From: JBKSMP01 sp964582055
Lineage (GTDB): Bacteria; Verrucomicrobiota; Verrucomicrobiia; Opitutales; UBA9783
Assembly (NCBI GenBank): GCA_964582055.1
Contig: CAZOPT010000001.1
Span: 62,001-126,000, forward strand
DNA length: 64,000 bases
Direction of reading: 5' to 3'
Of the stretch, positions 50,999 to 61,374 are shown in pieces; position 1 is the first letter of the stretch; each line of letters starts with the position of its first letter. The translations under genes were made by a program, and so were the position numbers. The notes beneath the pieces are model-generated. The model worked only from the letters and a program-made list of their open reading frames with translations. It searched no databases and was not told the DNA's origin.

Positions 50999-51859
50999 TC
51001 ATTCGTGCGATTCCTCCTCGTCATGATTACAAATAGAACCAATGTAAACCGCTACCAGCAAGGTAAACACGAAGGCTTGAACAGCGCCAATAAGAATTTC
51101 AAGAAAGTAAAAAGGAATGGGAACAATATATTTTGTCCAGGGGGCTAAAGCCATAATGCTGTTAAGTAAGTTTTCTCCTCCAAAAACATTTCCATAAAGA
51201 CGAAAAGAAAGTGAAACAACTCTGAAAAGAATCGAGATGCATTCAATAAACCCAACGCCTAAGAAAATAAAGAATAAAAAGCTATAAATTCCAAGAGAAA
51301 TTTCATTACGATCTGCCTTGTTGCCAAAAATGTGGAGAATTGCTCCTTTGCATCCTATATATTTCCATACAAAAAAACACCAGGCAAGTGTTGCAATAAT
51401 AGCTAAAGCCAATGTTGCATTTAAGTCAGCATTTGAAGGTCTGAAAAAGTAAGTGAAGTGTCCATGATCATAGTAACCGATCGTACCAACTCCAGGTAAC
51501 AAACTGCTCCAATTTTGCATTAAAATATAAATAAAAAATCCGACTAGTAAAGGAAATGCTACTTTAACAACGTTTTTTCCAACAATCGGTGTTACGACAT
51601 CATAAAGACTACTTATAATTGTTTCAACAACTAATTGGCCTTTGCTAGGTACCCACTTGGGTTTTCCAATGAGCCAGCGTATAAAAACGAGAATAGCTAA
51701 GGATATGATCCATGTATATAACATCCCATTGGTTATTGGAAAAGAACCTATTGAAAAAAGTACATAAGGCTTAGGGCTTACTGCTGCACTTGATGCATAA
51801 GTCCATGTTGACATTAAGCAAGCCGCTAACACTAAACAACTTTTTTTATAGGTTAACAT
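50999..51859 (-). CDS. atpB: ATP synthase a subunit
   Basis: The 286-residue proton-channel subunit. The essential arginine is in SLSFRLYGNVFGGENLL. The ATG at 51859 is chosen over a TTG at 51898; from it the protein begins with a signal-like stretch LVLAACLMSTWTYASS, an N-terminal extension found in a-subunits of some Gram-negative phyla. The order atpB-E-F-H-A-G-D-C is the classical one. No atpI precedes it; 262 AT-rich bases separate it from the divergent tolC-like gene, and its promoter must lie there. Confidence 0.93.
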   Translation of the reverse strand: MLTYKKSCLVLAACLMSTWTYASSAAVSPKPYVLFSIGSFPITNGMLYTWIISLAILVFIRWLIGKPKWVPSKGQLVVETIISSLYDVVTPIVGKNVVKVAFPLLVGFFIYILMQNWSSLLPGVGTIGYYDHGHFTYFFRPSNADLNATLALAIIATLAWCFFVWKYIGCKGAILHIFGNKADRNEISLGIYSFLFFIFLGVGFIECISILFRVVSLSFRLYGNVFGGENLLNSIMALAPWTKYIVPIPFYFLEILIGAVQAFVFTLLVAVYIGSICNHDEEESHE

Positions 51860-52121
51860 CCTATTAATTAACGTTAACCTTTTTTTTATAAAAATCAATT
51901 TATTTTTTTAATTCGGAAAAAATTTCTTATTTTGTTGTTTTTTATAGGTTTTAATCAAAAAAATTTTTTCTATAATCAATATAAAAATAGAATTACCTTA
52001 ATAATGCTGTAAGTAAATTCATTAAAAAATAATTTCAAAAAAGCTTGCATTTGAAAATTTACAAAGACAAAATGCTGATAAAAACTTAATGGTACATATT
52101 ATGCTTGAAAGGAAGGGTTAT
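51860..52121. other. AT-rich divergent promoter region, atp operon and efflux operon
   Basis: This gap is almost entirely A and T. On the + strand TTGCAT (about 52044) lies 17 bases before CAAAAT, but this is weak. I see no stable hairpin, open frame or RNA gene. Confidence 0.4.
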
Positions 52122-53504
52122 ATGAAAGGTTTTAGTAATCAAGCAATTGGGGTGTTGCTTATATTATCGGGATGTACTTCTATGAGTTCTAAAGTAAGTT
52201 CGTGTGCATCTCACGAATGGCAGCCGGTAACCTATCCTAAAAATGCTGTAATTATGAAAACACCTACTTTTGATGCAAACGGACAATATAACTTAGCAGA
52301 TTTGTTAGATTTAGGGCTTTCTAAAAATCCACAGACGCGTTCGGCTTGGTGGCATGCAAAGCAGGTTTTAGCACAAAAGGGTCGTACAAATTCGCAATTT
52401 TTCCCAACAATTTCTACACATTTAGATGCAAATCGAAATCAAACAGGAGCTGTTTTAGGGGCTGCAAGCACTAAGATTGACAATTGGGGACCTTCATTGC
52501 AAGTTTCTTATCGTTTGTTCCAGTTTGGGGCAAGTGTAGCCGATGCTAAGCGTGCTGCTTGTATGCTAGCTGCAGCGAATTATGACTTTAACAATACTTT
52601 ACAAACAGTTGTTTTTAATATTCAGCAATGTTATTACAAGTATGTTTCTGCGATTGCGACAATAGAAGCTTGTGAGAGTAACCTAAAGGATGCGGAAGCT
52701 TCTTTTGAGGCGGTACAAAACAAGCAGGAAAGCGGATTGGCAAGAATACAAGACGCATTGTTGGCAAAGGCAGACAAGTTGCAAGCGGATTACGAGCTTC
52801 AGTCGGCTCGTTCGGCTTTAGAAGCTACTCGTGCAGAATTGGCTTTGGCGGTAGGTGTGCCCGTTTCGAAGCAATTTGAGGTGGTTACACAAGCAGGAGA
52901 AGTTGAACGTACGGTTTTGACGGATCAGGTTGAAGATTTATTGCAAGAAGCTCTTCAAAAACGTTCGGATATTTTATCTGCAGAAGCAAATTTACATGCA
53001 CAAAATTGGGCTCATTTGAAAACACAGCGAGAGGTTTTGCCAACCCTTGATGTTGTTGGAAGTGTTGGTACCTTACGTTATGATAAAGACAGTCATTGGC
53101 AGCGAAACTATGGTATTGGAATTGGAGTTTCTTGGAATTTATTCGATGGTTTTGATACGCAATACAAAAAATTGGAAAGTTATGCTGCTTTAAAAAATCA
53201 AACTTACTTATTTCATCAACAGCAATTGCAAGTTTTACGTGATGTTTGGTCGACATTTCACGCATTTCAATCGTCCGTTCAGTTGTTGAATTCCGCTAAA
53301 GCTCTTGAATCTGCTGCTAAAGAATCATTTATTGCGATTCGTACCGGTTATGATGCAGGATTAAATAGTTTATTAGACTTGTTATCGGCTCAAAAAACTT
53401 TGTCTCAAGCACGTGTAAAACGTATTAGTTCTCAATCCAATTTGGCGATTCATTGGGTCCAATTGGCTTATGTAACCGGACGTTTACAAACAAAAGATTT
53501 TTAA
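52122..53504 (+). CDS. TolC/NodT-type outer-membrane efflux lipoprotein
   Basis: The 460-residue outer-membrane channel of a tripartite pump. The ATG at 52122 follows GGAAGGG and gives a lipoprotein signal ending LLILSGC. The two repeat halves of the outer membrane efflux family are visible: NLADLLDLGLSKNPQTRSAWW near the start, VSYRLFQFGASVADAKRA and the later VSWNLFDGFDTQYKKLES. The coiled-coil helices are long. The RND adaptor and pump follow on the same strand. Confidence 0.9.
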   Translation: MKGFSNQAIGVLLILSGCTSMSSKVSSCASHEWQPVTYPKNAVIMKTPTFDANGQYNLADLLDLGLSKNPQTRSAWWHAKQVLAQKGRTNSQFFPTISTHLDANRNQTGAVLGAASTKIDNWGPSLQVSYRLFQFGASVADAKRAACMLAAANYDFNNTLQTVVFNIQQCYYKYVSAIATIEACESNLKDAEASFEAVQNKQESGLARIQDALLAKADKLQADYELQSARSALEATRAELALAVGVPVSKQFEVVTQAGEVERTVLTDQVEDLLQEALQKRSDILSAEANLHAQNWAHLKTQREVLPTLDVVGSVGTLRYDKDSHWQRNYGIGIGVSWNLFDGFDTQYKKLESYAALKNQTYLFHQQQLQVLRDVWSTFHAFQSSVQLLNSAKALESAAKESFIAIRTGYDAGLNSLLDLLSAQKTLSQARVKRISSQSNLAIHWVQLAYVTGRLQTKDF

Positions 53505-53513
53505 TCGTTTATT

Positions 53514-54668
53514 ATGAATACAACAAAAAAACAATGGTTTTATTACCTTGCTGCTACCATAAGCTTTTTGATTTTGGTATTAGCTTGGCAATTTGTTTCA
53601 AAGCGTTTGCACAAAAAAGCAGAAGAAGCAGCTTCTTTAAAGTTAGCGATTTCGGTTGCAAAACCTCATGTAGCTTCCGTAAAAAGTTATGTAGAATCTG
53701 TGGGGCAGTGTACTGCGTTTCAGCAAATTTCTTTAGTGCCCCAAATTGAGGGTACTTTGGTTAAAGTTGCTTACCCAAATGGTGGGCAGGTAAAAAAAGG
53801 AGATCTTTTGTTTCAAATCGATGATGATTCCTTTAAAGCTTATTTAAAGCAAAGCGAAGCGCAATTAGCGATGGATGAAGCCCGCCATCAATTGAATGTA
53901 TTGCAATTGAAACGTTCGGAAGGCTTACGTTCAGGTAATTTCGTTTCTCAGCAAGAATATGATACTTATAAGGCTAATGTGGATGCAAGTGCTGCGCAAA
54001 TTGAATTCGATAAAGCTGCTTGTGCGTTGAAAGGTATTGACTTAGATCATTGCTATATTCAAGCACCTTTTGCGGGGGAATTGGGAAAATCGTCTGTTGA
54101 TCCAAATGCTTTTGTCACCAAAGGAACCCATTTGGCGGTATTAAATCAATTACAACCGATTTATGTTGATTCCTTTTTAGCTGAAAAACATTTAGTAGAA
54201 TTACAAAAGGCATTAAAAGAACACCAGGATGATGTTACTGTTGAAGCACGTCTTATTGATGACAAAACAGTTTCTCAAACCGGGAAATTAATATTTGTCA
54301 GCAATGAAGTTGAAAAAAATACGGGAACATTTGATGTACGTGCTCAATTTGAAAACGATCAATTACAATTTTGGGCAGGCCGTGGTGTTGATTTAAAAAT
54401 TTATTACAAAACTTTATCTAACGTTTTGTTAGTACCCGAAAGTGCAATTCATGAAGGTAACAAAGGAAGTTTTGTTTATATTGTTAATGCCCAAGGTTTA
54501 TCGGAAATGCGTTATGTCGAAATTGATCAAACGTATGATAATTGGATTGTTATTTTATCCGGTTTGTCGGGTGACGAGCAAGTTATTGCAGAGGGTCACG
54601 CACTGTTAGCCCCTGGAATGCCTGTTCAAATAACGACAACTGTAACAGCCCCTACTTCTTTAAAATAA
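53514..54668 (+). CDS. RND efflux periplasmic adaptor (membrane fusion protein)
   Basis: A 384-residue adaptor of the AcrA/MexA type with one N-terminal membrane helix (WFYYLAATISFLILVLAW). Marks are the lipoyl half-motifs (LVKVAYPNGGQVKKGDLLFQID and YIQAPFAGELGK), the coiled coil between them, and the beta-barrel end VLLVPESAIHEGNKGSFVYIV. It joins the outer-membrane channel and the pump. It starts nine bases after the tolC-like gene. Confidence 0.93.
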   Translation: MNTTKKQWFYYLAATISFLILVLAWQFVSKRLHKKAEEAASLKLAISVAKPHVASVKSYVESVGQCTAFQQISLVPQIEGTLVKVAYPNGGQVKKGDLLFQIDDDSFKAYLKQSEAQLAMDEARHQLNVLQLKRSEGLRSGNFVSQQEYDTYKANVDASAAQIEFDKAACALKGIDLDHCYIQAPFAGELGKSSVDPNAFVTKGTHLAVLNQLQPIYVDSFLAEKHLVELQKALKEHQDDVTVEARLIDDKTVSQTGKLIFVSNEVEKNTGTFDVRAQFENDQLQFWAGRGVDLKIYYKTLSNVLLVPESAIHEGNKGSFVYIVNAQGLSEMRYVEIDQTYDNWIVILSGLSGDEQVIAEGHALLAPGMPVQITTTVTAPTSLK

Positions 54669-54686
54669 GACAAAAGAGAGGTTTTT

Positions 54687-57600
54687 ATGAAAAGTATCTG
54701 CGATCCATTTATTCGCCGTCCTATTGCAACTATTTTGTTGGCAATTAGTGTAACATTATTAGGAATTGCTTGTTATCGCAAGTTACCCGTTAGTGCACTT
54801 CCTAAAGTCGATTATCCTGTTATTCAAGTTTCCGCATCGTTTCCAGGAATGAGTTCTGAAATGATGGCTAATTCTATTGCAAGTCCATTGGAAAAAGAAT
54901 TCATGGAAATTGATGGAATGAATGAAGTTCTTTCGGAAAGCCGTTTAGGTTCGACAGCTTTAACACTTAACTTTGATTTAGATAAATCGATTGATGTTGC
55001 AGCGATGGAAGTGCAAGCAGCGATTACGCGTGCACAACGTAAGTTACCAAAGGATTTACCATCAACGCCTCAATACCGTAAACGAGACCCTAATAGTGAT
55101 CCTATTTACTTCTTAGTTTTAGTTAGTAATAGTATGACCAAATCGGCTTTGTATGATTATGCTAAAACAAAAGTTGGGCAGCAGCTTAATAAAGTTGAAG
55201 GGGTTTCGCAAGTTCAGGTCTATGGAGTTCCACGTGCTGTTCGCGTAGATCTAGATAACCGTAAATTGCGTTTATTAAATTTATCTGTCAGTGACGTTAC
55301 GAATGCAGTCCAACAACATACGATGATTTTAAGTATGGGGCGTTTAAAAGGAGAAACAAGTACTTTGACTTTGTCGTCTGATGGACAATTGACGCGTGCC
55401 AAAGAGTATGGAGAAATTGTAGTTAAAACGGTTAATGGTCGTGCAATTTATCTGAAAGATGTAGCTCATTGTGTTGATGGATTTCAAGAAGAAGACTTTC
55501 AAGTTAAATTTTGGGCAAGTGGTGTAACAATCGATATGGATTCCATTATCGTTCTAGCGGTTAGCCAAGCTCCTGGAGCGAATACCGTAGAAGTATCATC
55601 TCGTATCAATGAAATGTTACCTTATTTATATAAAACATTGCCGCCTTCCGTTAAATTAATGCCTATTTATGATAAAGCTAAAAGTATTTTAGATTCTATT
55701 AATGAAGTAAAAGAAACGATTATTATTGCATTTATTTTAGTTGCAGTCGTTATTTTCCTCTTTTTAGGACGCGTTCGAGAAACCATCATTCCTGTTGTAG
55801 CTATGCCATTGTCTTTATTCATCACATTTATTGTCATGAAGCAACTTGGCTATAGTCTCGATAACTTGTCATTGATGGCTTTAACCTTAGCAATCGGGTT
55901 CTTGGTGGATGATGCTATTGTGTTTCTGGAGAATGTAGTTCGGCATATGGAAGCTGGAATGGGGCCCTTGGAAGCAGCATTTAAAGGAGCTTCTGAAATC
56001 AGCTTCACCATTTTATCCATGACATTTTCACTGATGGCCACCTTTTTGCCAATTATTTTCATGGATGGTCAAATTGGTCGCGTATTTCGTGAATTTTCTG
56101 TAACTATTGTCGTATCCATTTTCGCCTCCGGACTCGTATCGTTAACAGTTACCCCTGTTATGTGTGCGCGGTTTTTAAAGAAACATAAAAGAGATGACAA
56201 AACTGTTATTGAACGTTTTGCTTATAATTTAGAACACAGCTTTTTAAAATGGTATCGTAAACGTTTGTATTGGTTTTTTGAACATCGCTGGTTTTCTTGG
56301 TGGGTTTGGTCTGCTTGTATTATAAGTATGGTTGTACTGTTCCTTGCCATTCCAAAAACTTTTTTACCTGCCGGTGATAGTTCTGCTATTATGGGTGTTT
56401 TTATGACTCAAACGGGTACGTCTCCAGACCAAATGCATCGTTATCAAGATCAAATTAAAGCTATTATTTCGAAGCACCCAGCTGTTAAAGTTACAATGAA
56501 TGCTAGTGGTATTGGTCAGTTCATGGCAAGTAACCAAGGCGTTGTTTTAGTTGTTTTAAAGGATTTAAAGGATCGTAAATCGTTAAGTGGTGGTAAAGAT
56601 GTTTCCATCGATAAACTTTGTAAAGAATTGCAAGGAATGTTGTTCCAAGTCCCAGGTATTTTGCCGTTGATCAAGCCAATGCCAGTTTTGGAAATTCAAA
56701 CCAGTTCTGCAGATAATCGCCGCGGTAAATATGTTTATACTGTAACAGGTATGGAAGCAGATGAAGTCAATAAAGCAGCTCAAGAATTAGTCAAACGCTT
56801 TGCTTCGGTACCCGGTATTGATATACGTTCGCTCAATTGTAACGTTGAGTTGAATGATCCGACTTTGGATGTTCATTATAATCGCCGCCGTTTATTCCAA
56901 TATGGACTTACACCTTATGCGCTTGAAAATACGATAAAGGAAGGTCTTTCATTAAATTATTCGTATCTAATTAAAGGTGACATGGAACAATACGAAGTAA
57001 TTGTGGCTTCGCAAATGTCTCAACGTCGATCGATGCAACATATGAATTCCTTAAGTGTCGCCAATCCAAATGGACGTTCTATTCCAATGGATGCTTTAGT
57101 TGATATGGAGCGAAATGTAGGGCCTGTAAGTGTATTCCATAAAAATAATTTCCCTTCAGCAGATATCTTTTTTAATTTGAATGGTAAAGTTGCTTTGAGT
57201 CAAACGATTGAAGCCATTGAAGCTATTGCTAAAGATGTTTGTACTAATGGAGTTGATGGTGAATTAGGAGGTGAATCTAAAGAATTCCAGCAATCGATGA
57301 AAAGTCTAACATTTTTACTATTCGTAGCCATATTTGTTATGTATGTTGTGTTGGGCTGTTTATATGAACATTGGATCCATCCTTTAACCGTATTATCAAC
57401 TTTGCCGGTAGCTTTGGCCGGTGGTTTAATTACGCTTTACCTCTTTAATGCCGAGTTTTCTCTCTACGCCTTTATCGGATTGTTTATGTTAATGGGTATT
57501 GTAAAGAAAAATGGTATTATTTTGGTCGATTTCGCTGTTGAAAAACAACGTTTAGGGCAAAGTCCAGAAGAAGCAATTTTGGACGCTTGCTGCGACCGCT

Positions 57601-57815
57601 TTCGTCCAATTTTAATGACAACCGTCAGTACCGTTTTCGGAATTTTGCCGATTGCATTAGGTTTAGGAGCCGATGGTGCTTCGCGTATTCCACTCGGACT
57701 GTGTGTTGCAGGAGGTCTTATTTTTGCTCAAGTTTTAACTTTATTTGTAACGCCTGTTATTTATTTAGGCATGGACCGTTTCTGTAAAACAGAAGTTGAA
57801 AATCTAAATGAATAA
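54687..57815 (+). CDS. RND multidrug efflux transporter (AcrB/MdtC family)
   Basis: The 1042-residue proton-driven pump with twelve helices and two large periplasmic loops. The N-terminus FIRRPIATILLAISVTLLG is typical. The proton-relay aspartates are D408 and D409 in FLVDDAIVFLEN, and the lysine is in GIVKKNGIILVDF (about 940), so the pump looks active. The form resembles MdtB/MdtC-type pumps. Substrate range cannot be read from the sequence. Its end overlaps mnmA by eight bases. Confidence 0.94.
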   Translation: MKSICDPFIRRPIATILLAISVTLLGIACYRKLPVSALPKVDYPVIQVSASFPGMSSEMMANSIASPLEKEFMEIDGMNEVLSESRLGSTALTLNFDLDKSIDVAAMEVQAAITRAQRKLPKDLPSTPQYRKRDPNSDPIYFLVLVSNSMTKSALYDYAKTKVGQQLNKVEGVSQVQVYGVPRAVRVDLDNRKLRLLNLSVSDVTNAVQQHTMILSMGRLKGETSTLTLSSDGQLTRAKEYGEIVVKTVNGRAIYLKDVAHCVDGFQEEDFQVKFWASGVTIDMDSIIVLAVSQAPGANTVEVSSRINEMLPYLYKTLPPSVKLMPIYDKAKSILDSINEVKETIIIAFILVAVVIFLFLGRVRETIIPVVAMPLSLFITFIVMKQLGYSLDNLSLMALTLAIGFLVDDAIVFLENVVRHMEAGMGPLEAAFKGASEISFTILSMTFSLMATFLPIIFMDGQIGRVFREFSVTIVVSIFASGLVSLTVTPVMCARFLKKHKRDDKTVIERFAYNLEHSFLKWYRKRLYWFFEHRWFSWWVWSACIISMVVLFLAIPKTFLPAGDSSAIMGVFMTQTGTSPDQMHRYQDQIKAIISKHPAVKVTMNASGIGQFMASNQGVVLVVLKDLKDRKSLSGGKDVSIDKLCKELQGMLFQVPGILPLIKPMPVLEIQTSSADNRRGKYVYTVTGMEADEVNKAAQELVKRFASVPGIDIRSLNCNVELNDPTLDVHYNRRRLFQYGLTPYALENTIKEGLSLNYSYLIKGDMEQYEVIVASQMSQRRSMQHMNSLSVANPNGRSIPMDALVDMERNVGPVSVFHKNNFPSADIFFNLNGKVALSQTIEAIEAIAKDVCTNGVDGELGGESKEFQQSMKSLTFLLFVAIFVMYVVLGCLYEHWIHPLTVLSTLPVALAGGLITLYLFNAEFSLYAFIGLFMLMGIVKKNGIILVDFAVEKQRLGQSPEEAILDACCDRFRPILMTTVSTVFGILPIALGLGADGASRIPLGLCVAGGLIFAQVLTLFVTPVIYLGMDRFCKTEVENLNE

Positions 57816-58896
57816 GCGGATTTTAGTGGCGTTATCGGGAGGAGTCGATAGCGCCGTAGCAGCTTATTTACTAAAAAAACAAGGATATCATGTTCAAGGT
57901 GTTTTTTTTCGATCCTGGCAAAATGAAACCGAACTATGGAAAGAATGTCCTTGGCGTGAGGATCTAGATTCAGCACGATCTGTAGCCGATTTTTTAGACA
58001 TTCCTTTCGAAATTATCAATTTTATTGATGTTTACCGCAAAAAAGTAGTCGATTATTTGATTGAAGGTTACCGTTCCGGCCAAACTCCCAATCCAGATGT
58101 TATGTGTAATCGTTACATCAAGTTTGGTGTGTTGGTGGAACACATGGAACGTGAACATTTTGATGGATTAGCTACAGGACATTATTGCAGAAAAATACAT
58201 GTCGATGAAAATCATTTTTCGTTAGCAGAAGGACTGGATCCTAATAAAGATCAAAGTTTTTTCCTTTGTTTAGTTCAGCGTGAAAATTTGAAAAATGTGC
58301 ATTTCCCTTTGGGTGAGATTACTAAGATGGAAGTACGAACCTTAGCTCAAAAAATCGGGCTTCCTAACGCGCAACGTAAAGATAGCCAGGGAATTTGTTT
58401 TTTGGGTAGTAGTAAGGTTTCGATTAATAAATTTTTGGAGAAATATGTGCCTGATACTCCTGGAGAAATTGTGAATTTGGATGGTAAGATTTTAGGACAA
58501 CATCGTGGTTTACATCGTTTTACAATTGGCCAAAGAAAGGGGATTGATGTACCTTCAAACTGCGATTTTGAACATTATGTGGTGGTGGCTAAAGATTATA
58601 CTACCGGTCGTTTGATAGTTGGTTTTGATCATCTAGAGACAAAGGGTTTATATGCAAAAAAAGCTCGTATTTTTGGTCTAAATTTTTTAGAAGAAAAGCC
58701 AAGAAATGCCGAAAAATTGCTGGCCAAGCCACGTTATCGTGATGTTTCCCAAGAAATTACTTGGCATTGGCTTTCTGATTCCATAGCCGAAATCGAATTT
58801 GTGCAAGCTCAACGTGCTTTAGCTATCGGTCAAGCCATCGCTTTTTATCGAGGAAATACTCTTATTGGTGGTGGAGTCTATCAAGAAATTTTGTAA
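57808..58896 (+). CDS. mnmA: tRNA 2-thiouridylase MnmA
   Basis: MnmA thiolates U34 of Lys, Glu and Gln tRNAs. The 362-residue enzyme has the PP-loop SGGVDS (10-15), the two catalytic cysteines C100 in NPDVMCNRY and C197 in GICFLGS, and HRFTIGQRKG. The central and C-terminal domains are complete. It overlaps the end of the pump gene; this may be fortuitous or give read-through expression. Confidence 0.95.
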   Translation: MNKRILVALSGGVDSAVAAYLLKKQGYHVQGVFFRSWQNETELWKECPWREDLDSARSVADFLDIPFEIINFIDVYRKKVVDYLIEGYRSGQTPNPDVMCNRYIKFGVLVEHMEREHFDGLATGHYCRKIHVDENHFSLAEGLDPNKDQSFFLCLVQRENLKNVHFPLGEITKMEVRTLAQKIGLPNAQRKDSQGICFLGSSKVSINKFLEKYVPDTPGEIVNLDGKILGQHRGLHRFTIGQRKGIDVPSNCDFEHYVVVAKDYTTGRLIVGFDHLETKGLYAKKARIFGLNFLEEKPRNAEKLLAKPRYRDVSQEITWHWLSDSIAEIEFVQAQRALAIGQAIAFYRGNTLIGGGVYQEIL

Positions 58897-58908
58897 TTTA
58901 TAAATTTT

Positions 58909-58940
58909 TTAGGAGGGAAATAATAAAATCCCCCTCCTAA
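58909..58940. terminator. Bidirectional hairpin between mnmA and gyrA
   Basis: TTAGGAGGG (58909-58917) and CCCTCCTAA (58932-58940) pair perfectly with a 14-base loop between two convergent genes. No clear U run follows on either strand. Its arms resemble those of the hairpin at 34205. Confidence 0.6.
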
Positions 58941-58945
58941 GTTAT

Positions 58946-61369
58946 TTAAGCTTCTTCGTGGTCAGTTTCGACAACTTTACAGATACCGACTAGCTGATCA
59001 TCGGATGTTAAATTGATGAGTCGAACTCCCATTGTTGTACGACCAATAACGCGTACATCTTTGACGGGAGAACGAACGGATTGGCCAGATTTGGTAAACA
59101 GCATCATTTCATCCGAATCACTTACGGTAATGGCACCTGCAACTCCATGCGTTTTAATAGCAATGATACCATAGCCGCCACGATGTTGAACGCGGTATTC
59201 GGAGAATTCGGAACGTTTGCCTTGGCCTTTAATTCCTGCAATCAACAAAGTTTGCTTGTCATCAACAACGATTAAAGCTTTTACATAGTCGCCTTCGTGC
59301 AAACGAATACCACGAACACCTCGTGTGGCTCGTCCTTGTTCTCTACAATCAGATTCTGGGAATCGTATCGAGAGGCCTTGATAAGTAATCAAGATTAAAT
59401 CGTCATCGCCTTTAGTCAATTCTGCGCCAATAATGATATCACCATTATCTACATTCATACCGATTAAGCCAGTTGCACGACAATTCTTATAAGCTGAAAG
59501 GACGGTTTTCTTAACTACGCCATTGCGAGTTGCCATGACTAAAGAATATTCATCATTAAAATCTTTGAAGCACATCATTGCCGCAATTTTTTCGCCTTCT
59601 TGCAAATTGAGTAAATTAATCAAAGCACGACCTTTAGAAGTACGTGTTCCTTCTGGAATTTCGTACACTTTTTTGATGTACAAACGCCCATTTTGCATTA
59701 CAAAAAGGATGTAATCATGCGTACTTGCAGTGAATGAATGTTCGATAAAGTCTTCATCGTATTGACCGGCACCAATGACGCCTTTTCCACCACGTTTCTG
59801 TGAACGGAAGGAGCTAATGTCGGTGCGTTTAATAAAGCCTTTATGCGAAATGGTTATGCTGCATCCAACGTTGGCGATGACATCTTCCAAGCGGAATTCA
59901 GATTCAGCAGGAACGATGCGTGTTTTACGGTCATTTCCGTACTTTTCACGTTCTTTGAGGAATTCTTCTTTTAAAACTCCGAGCAATTTTGCATCACTGG
60001 ATAAAATCGAACGTAATTCTTCTGCAATTTTCAGTAAATTTAGATATTCGCCATCAATTTTTTCGCGTTCCATTCCGGTCAATTGATACAAGCGTAAATC
60101 CAAAATAGCGCCTGCTTGAATATCGGATAGTTTATACTTGGCGACTAAAGCAATATGAGCTTCTTCGCGAGAATTGGATCCACGAATGATTTTTACAAAA
60201 TCATCGAGGTGGTCAATAGCAACTTTATAGCCTTCTAAAATGTGTAGACGTTCTTCAGCTTTACGTAAACGGAATTGTGTACGGCGTGAAACAACTTCTC
60301 GTCGATGTTCTAGATAACATTCGAGCATTTCTTTGATGTTCATCTGCTTTGGACGTTGTTGATCCAAAGCCAACAAGATAACACCGAAAGAAGACTCTAA
60401 AGGTGTCATTTTAAATAATTTATTCAAAACAACACGAGGAACTTCACCGCGTTTCAATTCAATAACAATACGCGTATTTTCATCTGATTCATCACGTAAA
60501 TCACTGATTTCTGTCAAAATCTTTTGTTGAACCAATTCTGCAATCTTGGTTACCAAATTAGCGCGATTAACATTGTATGGAATTTCAGTAATGATAATTT
60601 GTTCTTTGCCGTTACCGATTTCTTCACAATGAGCTTCGCCACGAACATGTATGATGCCACGACCTGTTCGTAAATAATTCGAAATTCCTTCAAGGCCTAC
60701 AACTGTTCCACCCGTTGGGAAATCCGGTCCCTTGACGATCTTCATTACATCTTCAACTGTTGCATCTTGATTGTCTGCAAGTAAGATAAGTGCATCTATT
60801 AATTCGCGTAAATTGTGCGGTGGAATATTTGTCGTCATTCCAACGGCAATACCTGTAGAACCATTGAGTAACAGATTTGGGAGTGCTGCCGGCAAGACCA
60901 TTGGTTCTAGGGTACTTTCTTTGTAATTAGGAACGAAATCGACTGTATCCTCATCAATGTCCTTCAGCAATTCCTCTGCCATTTCTTTTAAGCGGCATTC
61001 CGTATAACGGTAAGCAGCTGCAGAGTCGCCATCAATTGATCCGAAATTTCCTTGTGGATCAACAAGTGGGTAACGCATCACCCAATCTTGTGCTAAGCGG
61101 ACAAGTGCGTCGTAAACAGAACTATCACCGTGTGGATGGTAGTTTTTTAAAACTTCTCCGACGACACCTGCGCATTTGTCAAAAGGACGATTGTGCAGTA
61201 ATCCTTCGCGGAACATAGCGTACAAAATACGCCGATGAACGGGTTTAAAGCCGTCACGAGCATCCGGTAAAGCACGGCTAACAATAACAGACATCGAATA
61301 ATCGATGTAAGCCGACTTCATAATTTCGTCGACATTGGTATCTATTAAGAATTCTTTTTCTGCGTACAT
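58946..61369 (-). CDS. gyrA: DNA gyrase subunit A
   Basis: The 807-residue breakage-reunion subunit. The catalytic Tyr is in AAYRYTECRL (about 122). The quinolone-resistance region reads HPHGDSSVYDALVRL (about 78-92), with Ser and Asp at the positions equivalent to E. coli S83 and D87, so it is of the sensitive form. The GyrA box is QKRGGKG (about 525), which confirms gyrase rather than topoisomerase IV. Six beta-pinwheel blades follow. Confidence 0.97.
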   Translation of the reverse strand: MYAEKEFLIDTNVDEIMKSAYIDYSMSVIVSRALPDARDGFKPVHRRILYAMFREGLLHNRPFDKCAGVVGEVLKNYHPHGDSSVYDALVRLAQDWVMRYPLVDPQGNFGSIDGDSAAAYRYTECRLKEMAEELLKDIDEDTVDFVPNYKESTLEPMVLPAALPNLLLNGSTGIAVGMTTNIPPHNLRELIDALILLADNQDATVEDVMKIVKGPDFPTGGTVVGLEGISNYLRTGRGIIHVRGEAHCEEIGNGKEQIIITEIPYNVNRANLVTKIAELVQQKILTEISDLRDESDENTRIVIELKRGEVPRVVLNKLFKMTPLESSFGVILLALDQQRPKQMNIKEMLECYLEHRREVVSRRTQFRLRKAEERLHILEGYKVAIDHLDDFVKIIRGSNSREEAHIALVAKYKLSDIQAGAILDLRLYQLTGMEREKIDGEYLNLLKIAEELRSILSSDAKLLGVLKEEFLKEREKYGNDRKTRIVPAESEFRLEDVIANVGCSITISHKGFIKRTDISSFRSQKRGGKGVIGAGQYDEDFIEHSFTASTHDYILFVMQNGRLYIKKVYEIPEGTRTSKGRALINLLNLQEGEKIAAMMCFKDFNDEYSLVMATRNGVVKKTVLSAYKNCRATGLIGMNVDNGDIIIGAELTKGDDDLILITYQGLSIRFPESDCREQGRATRGVRGIRLHEGDYVKALIVVDDKQTLLIAGIKGQGKRSEFSEYRVQHRGGYGIIAIKTHGVAGAITVSDSDEMMLFTKSGQSVRSPVKDVRVIGRTTMGVRLINLTSDDQLVGICKVVETDHEEA

Positions 61370-61374
61370 GATGA

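Noticed and set aside
57808..57815. Fusion or frameshift between the RND pump and mnmA
   Set aside because: The two genes simply overlap by eight bases and both ends match their families.
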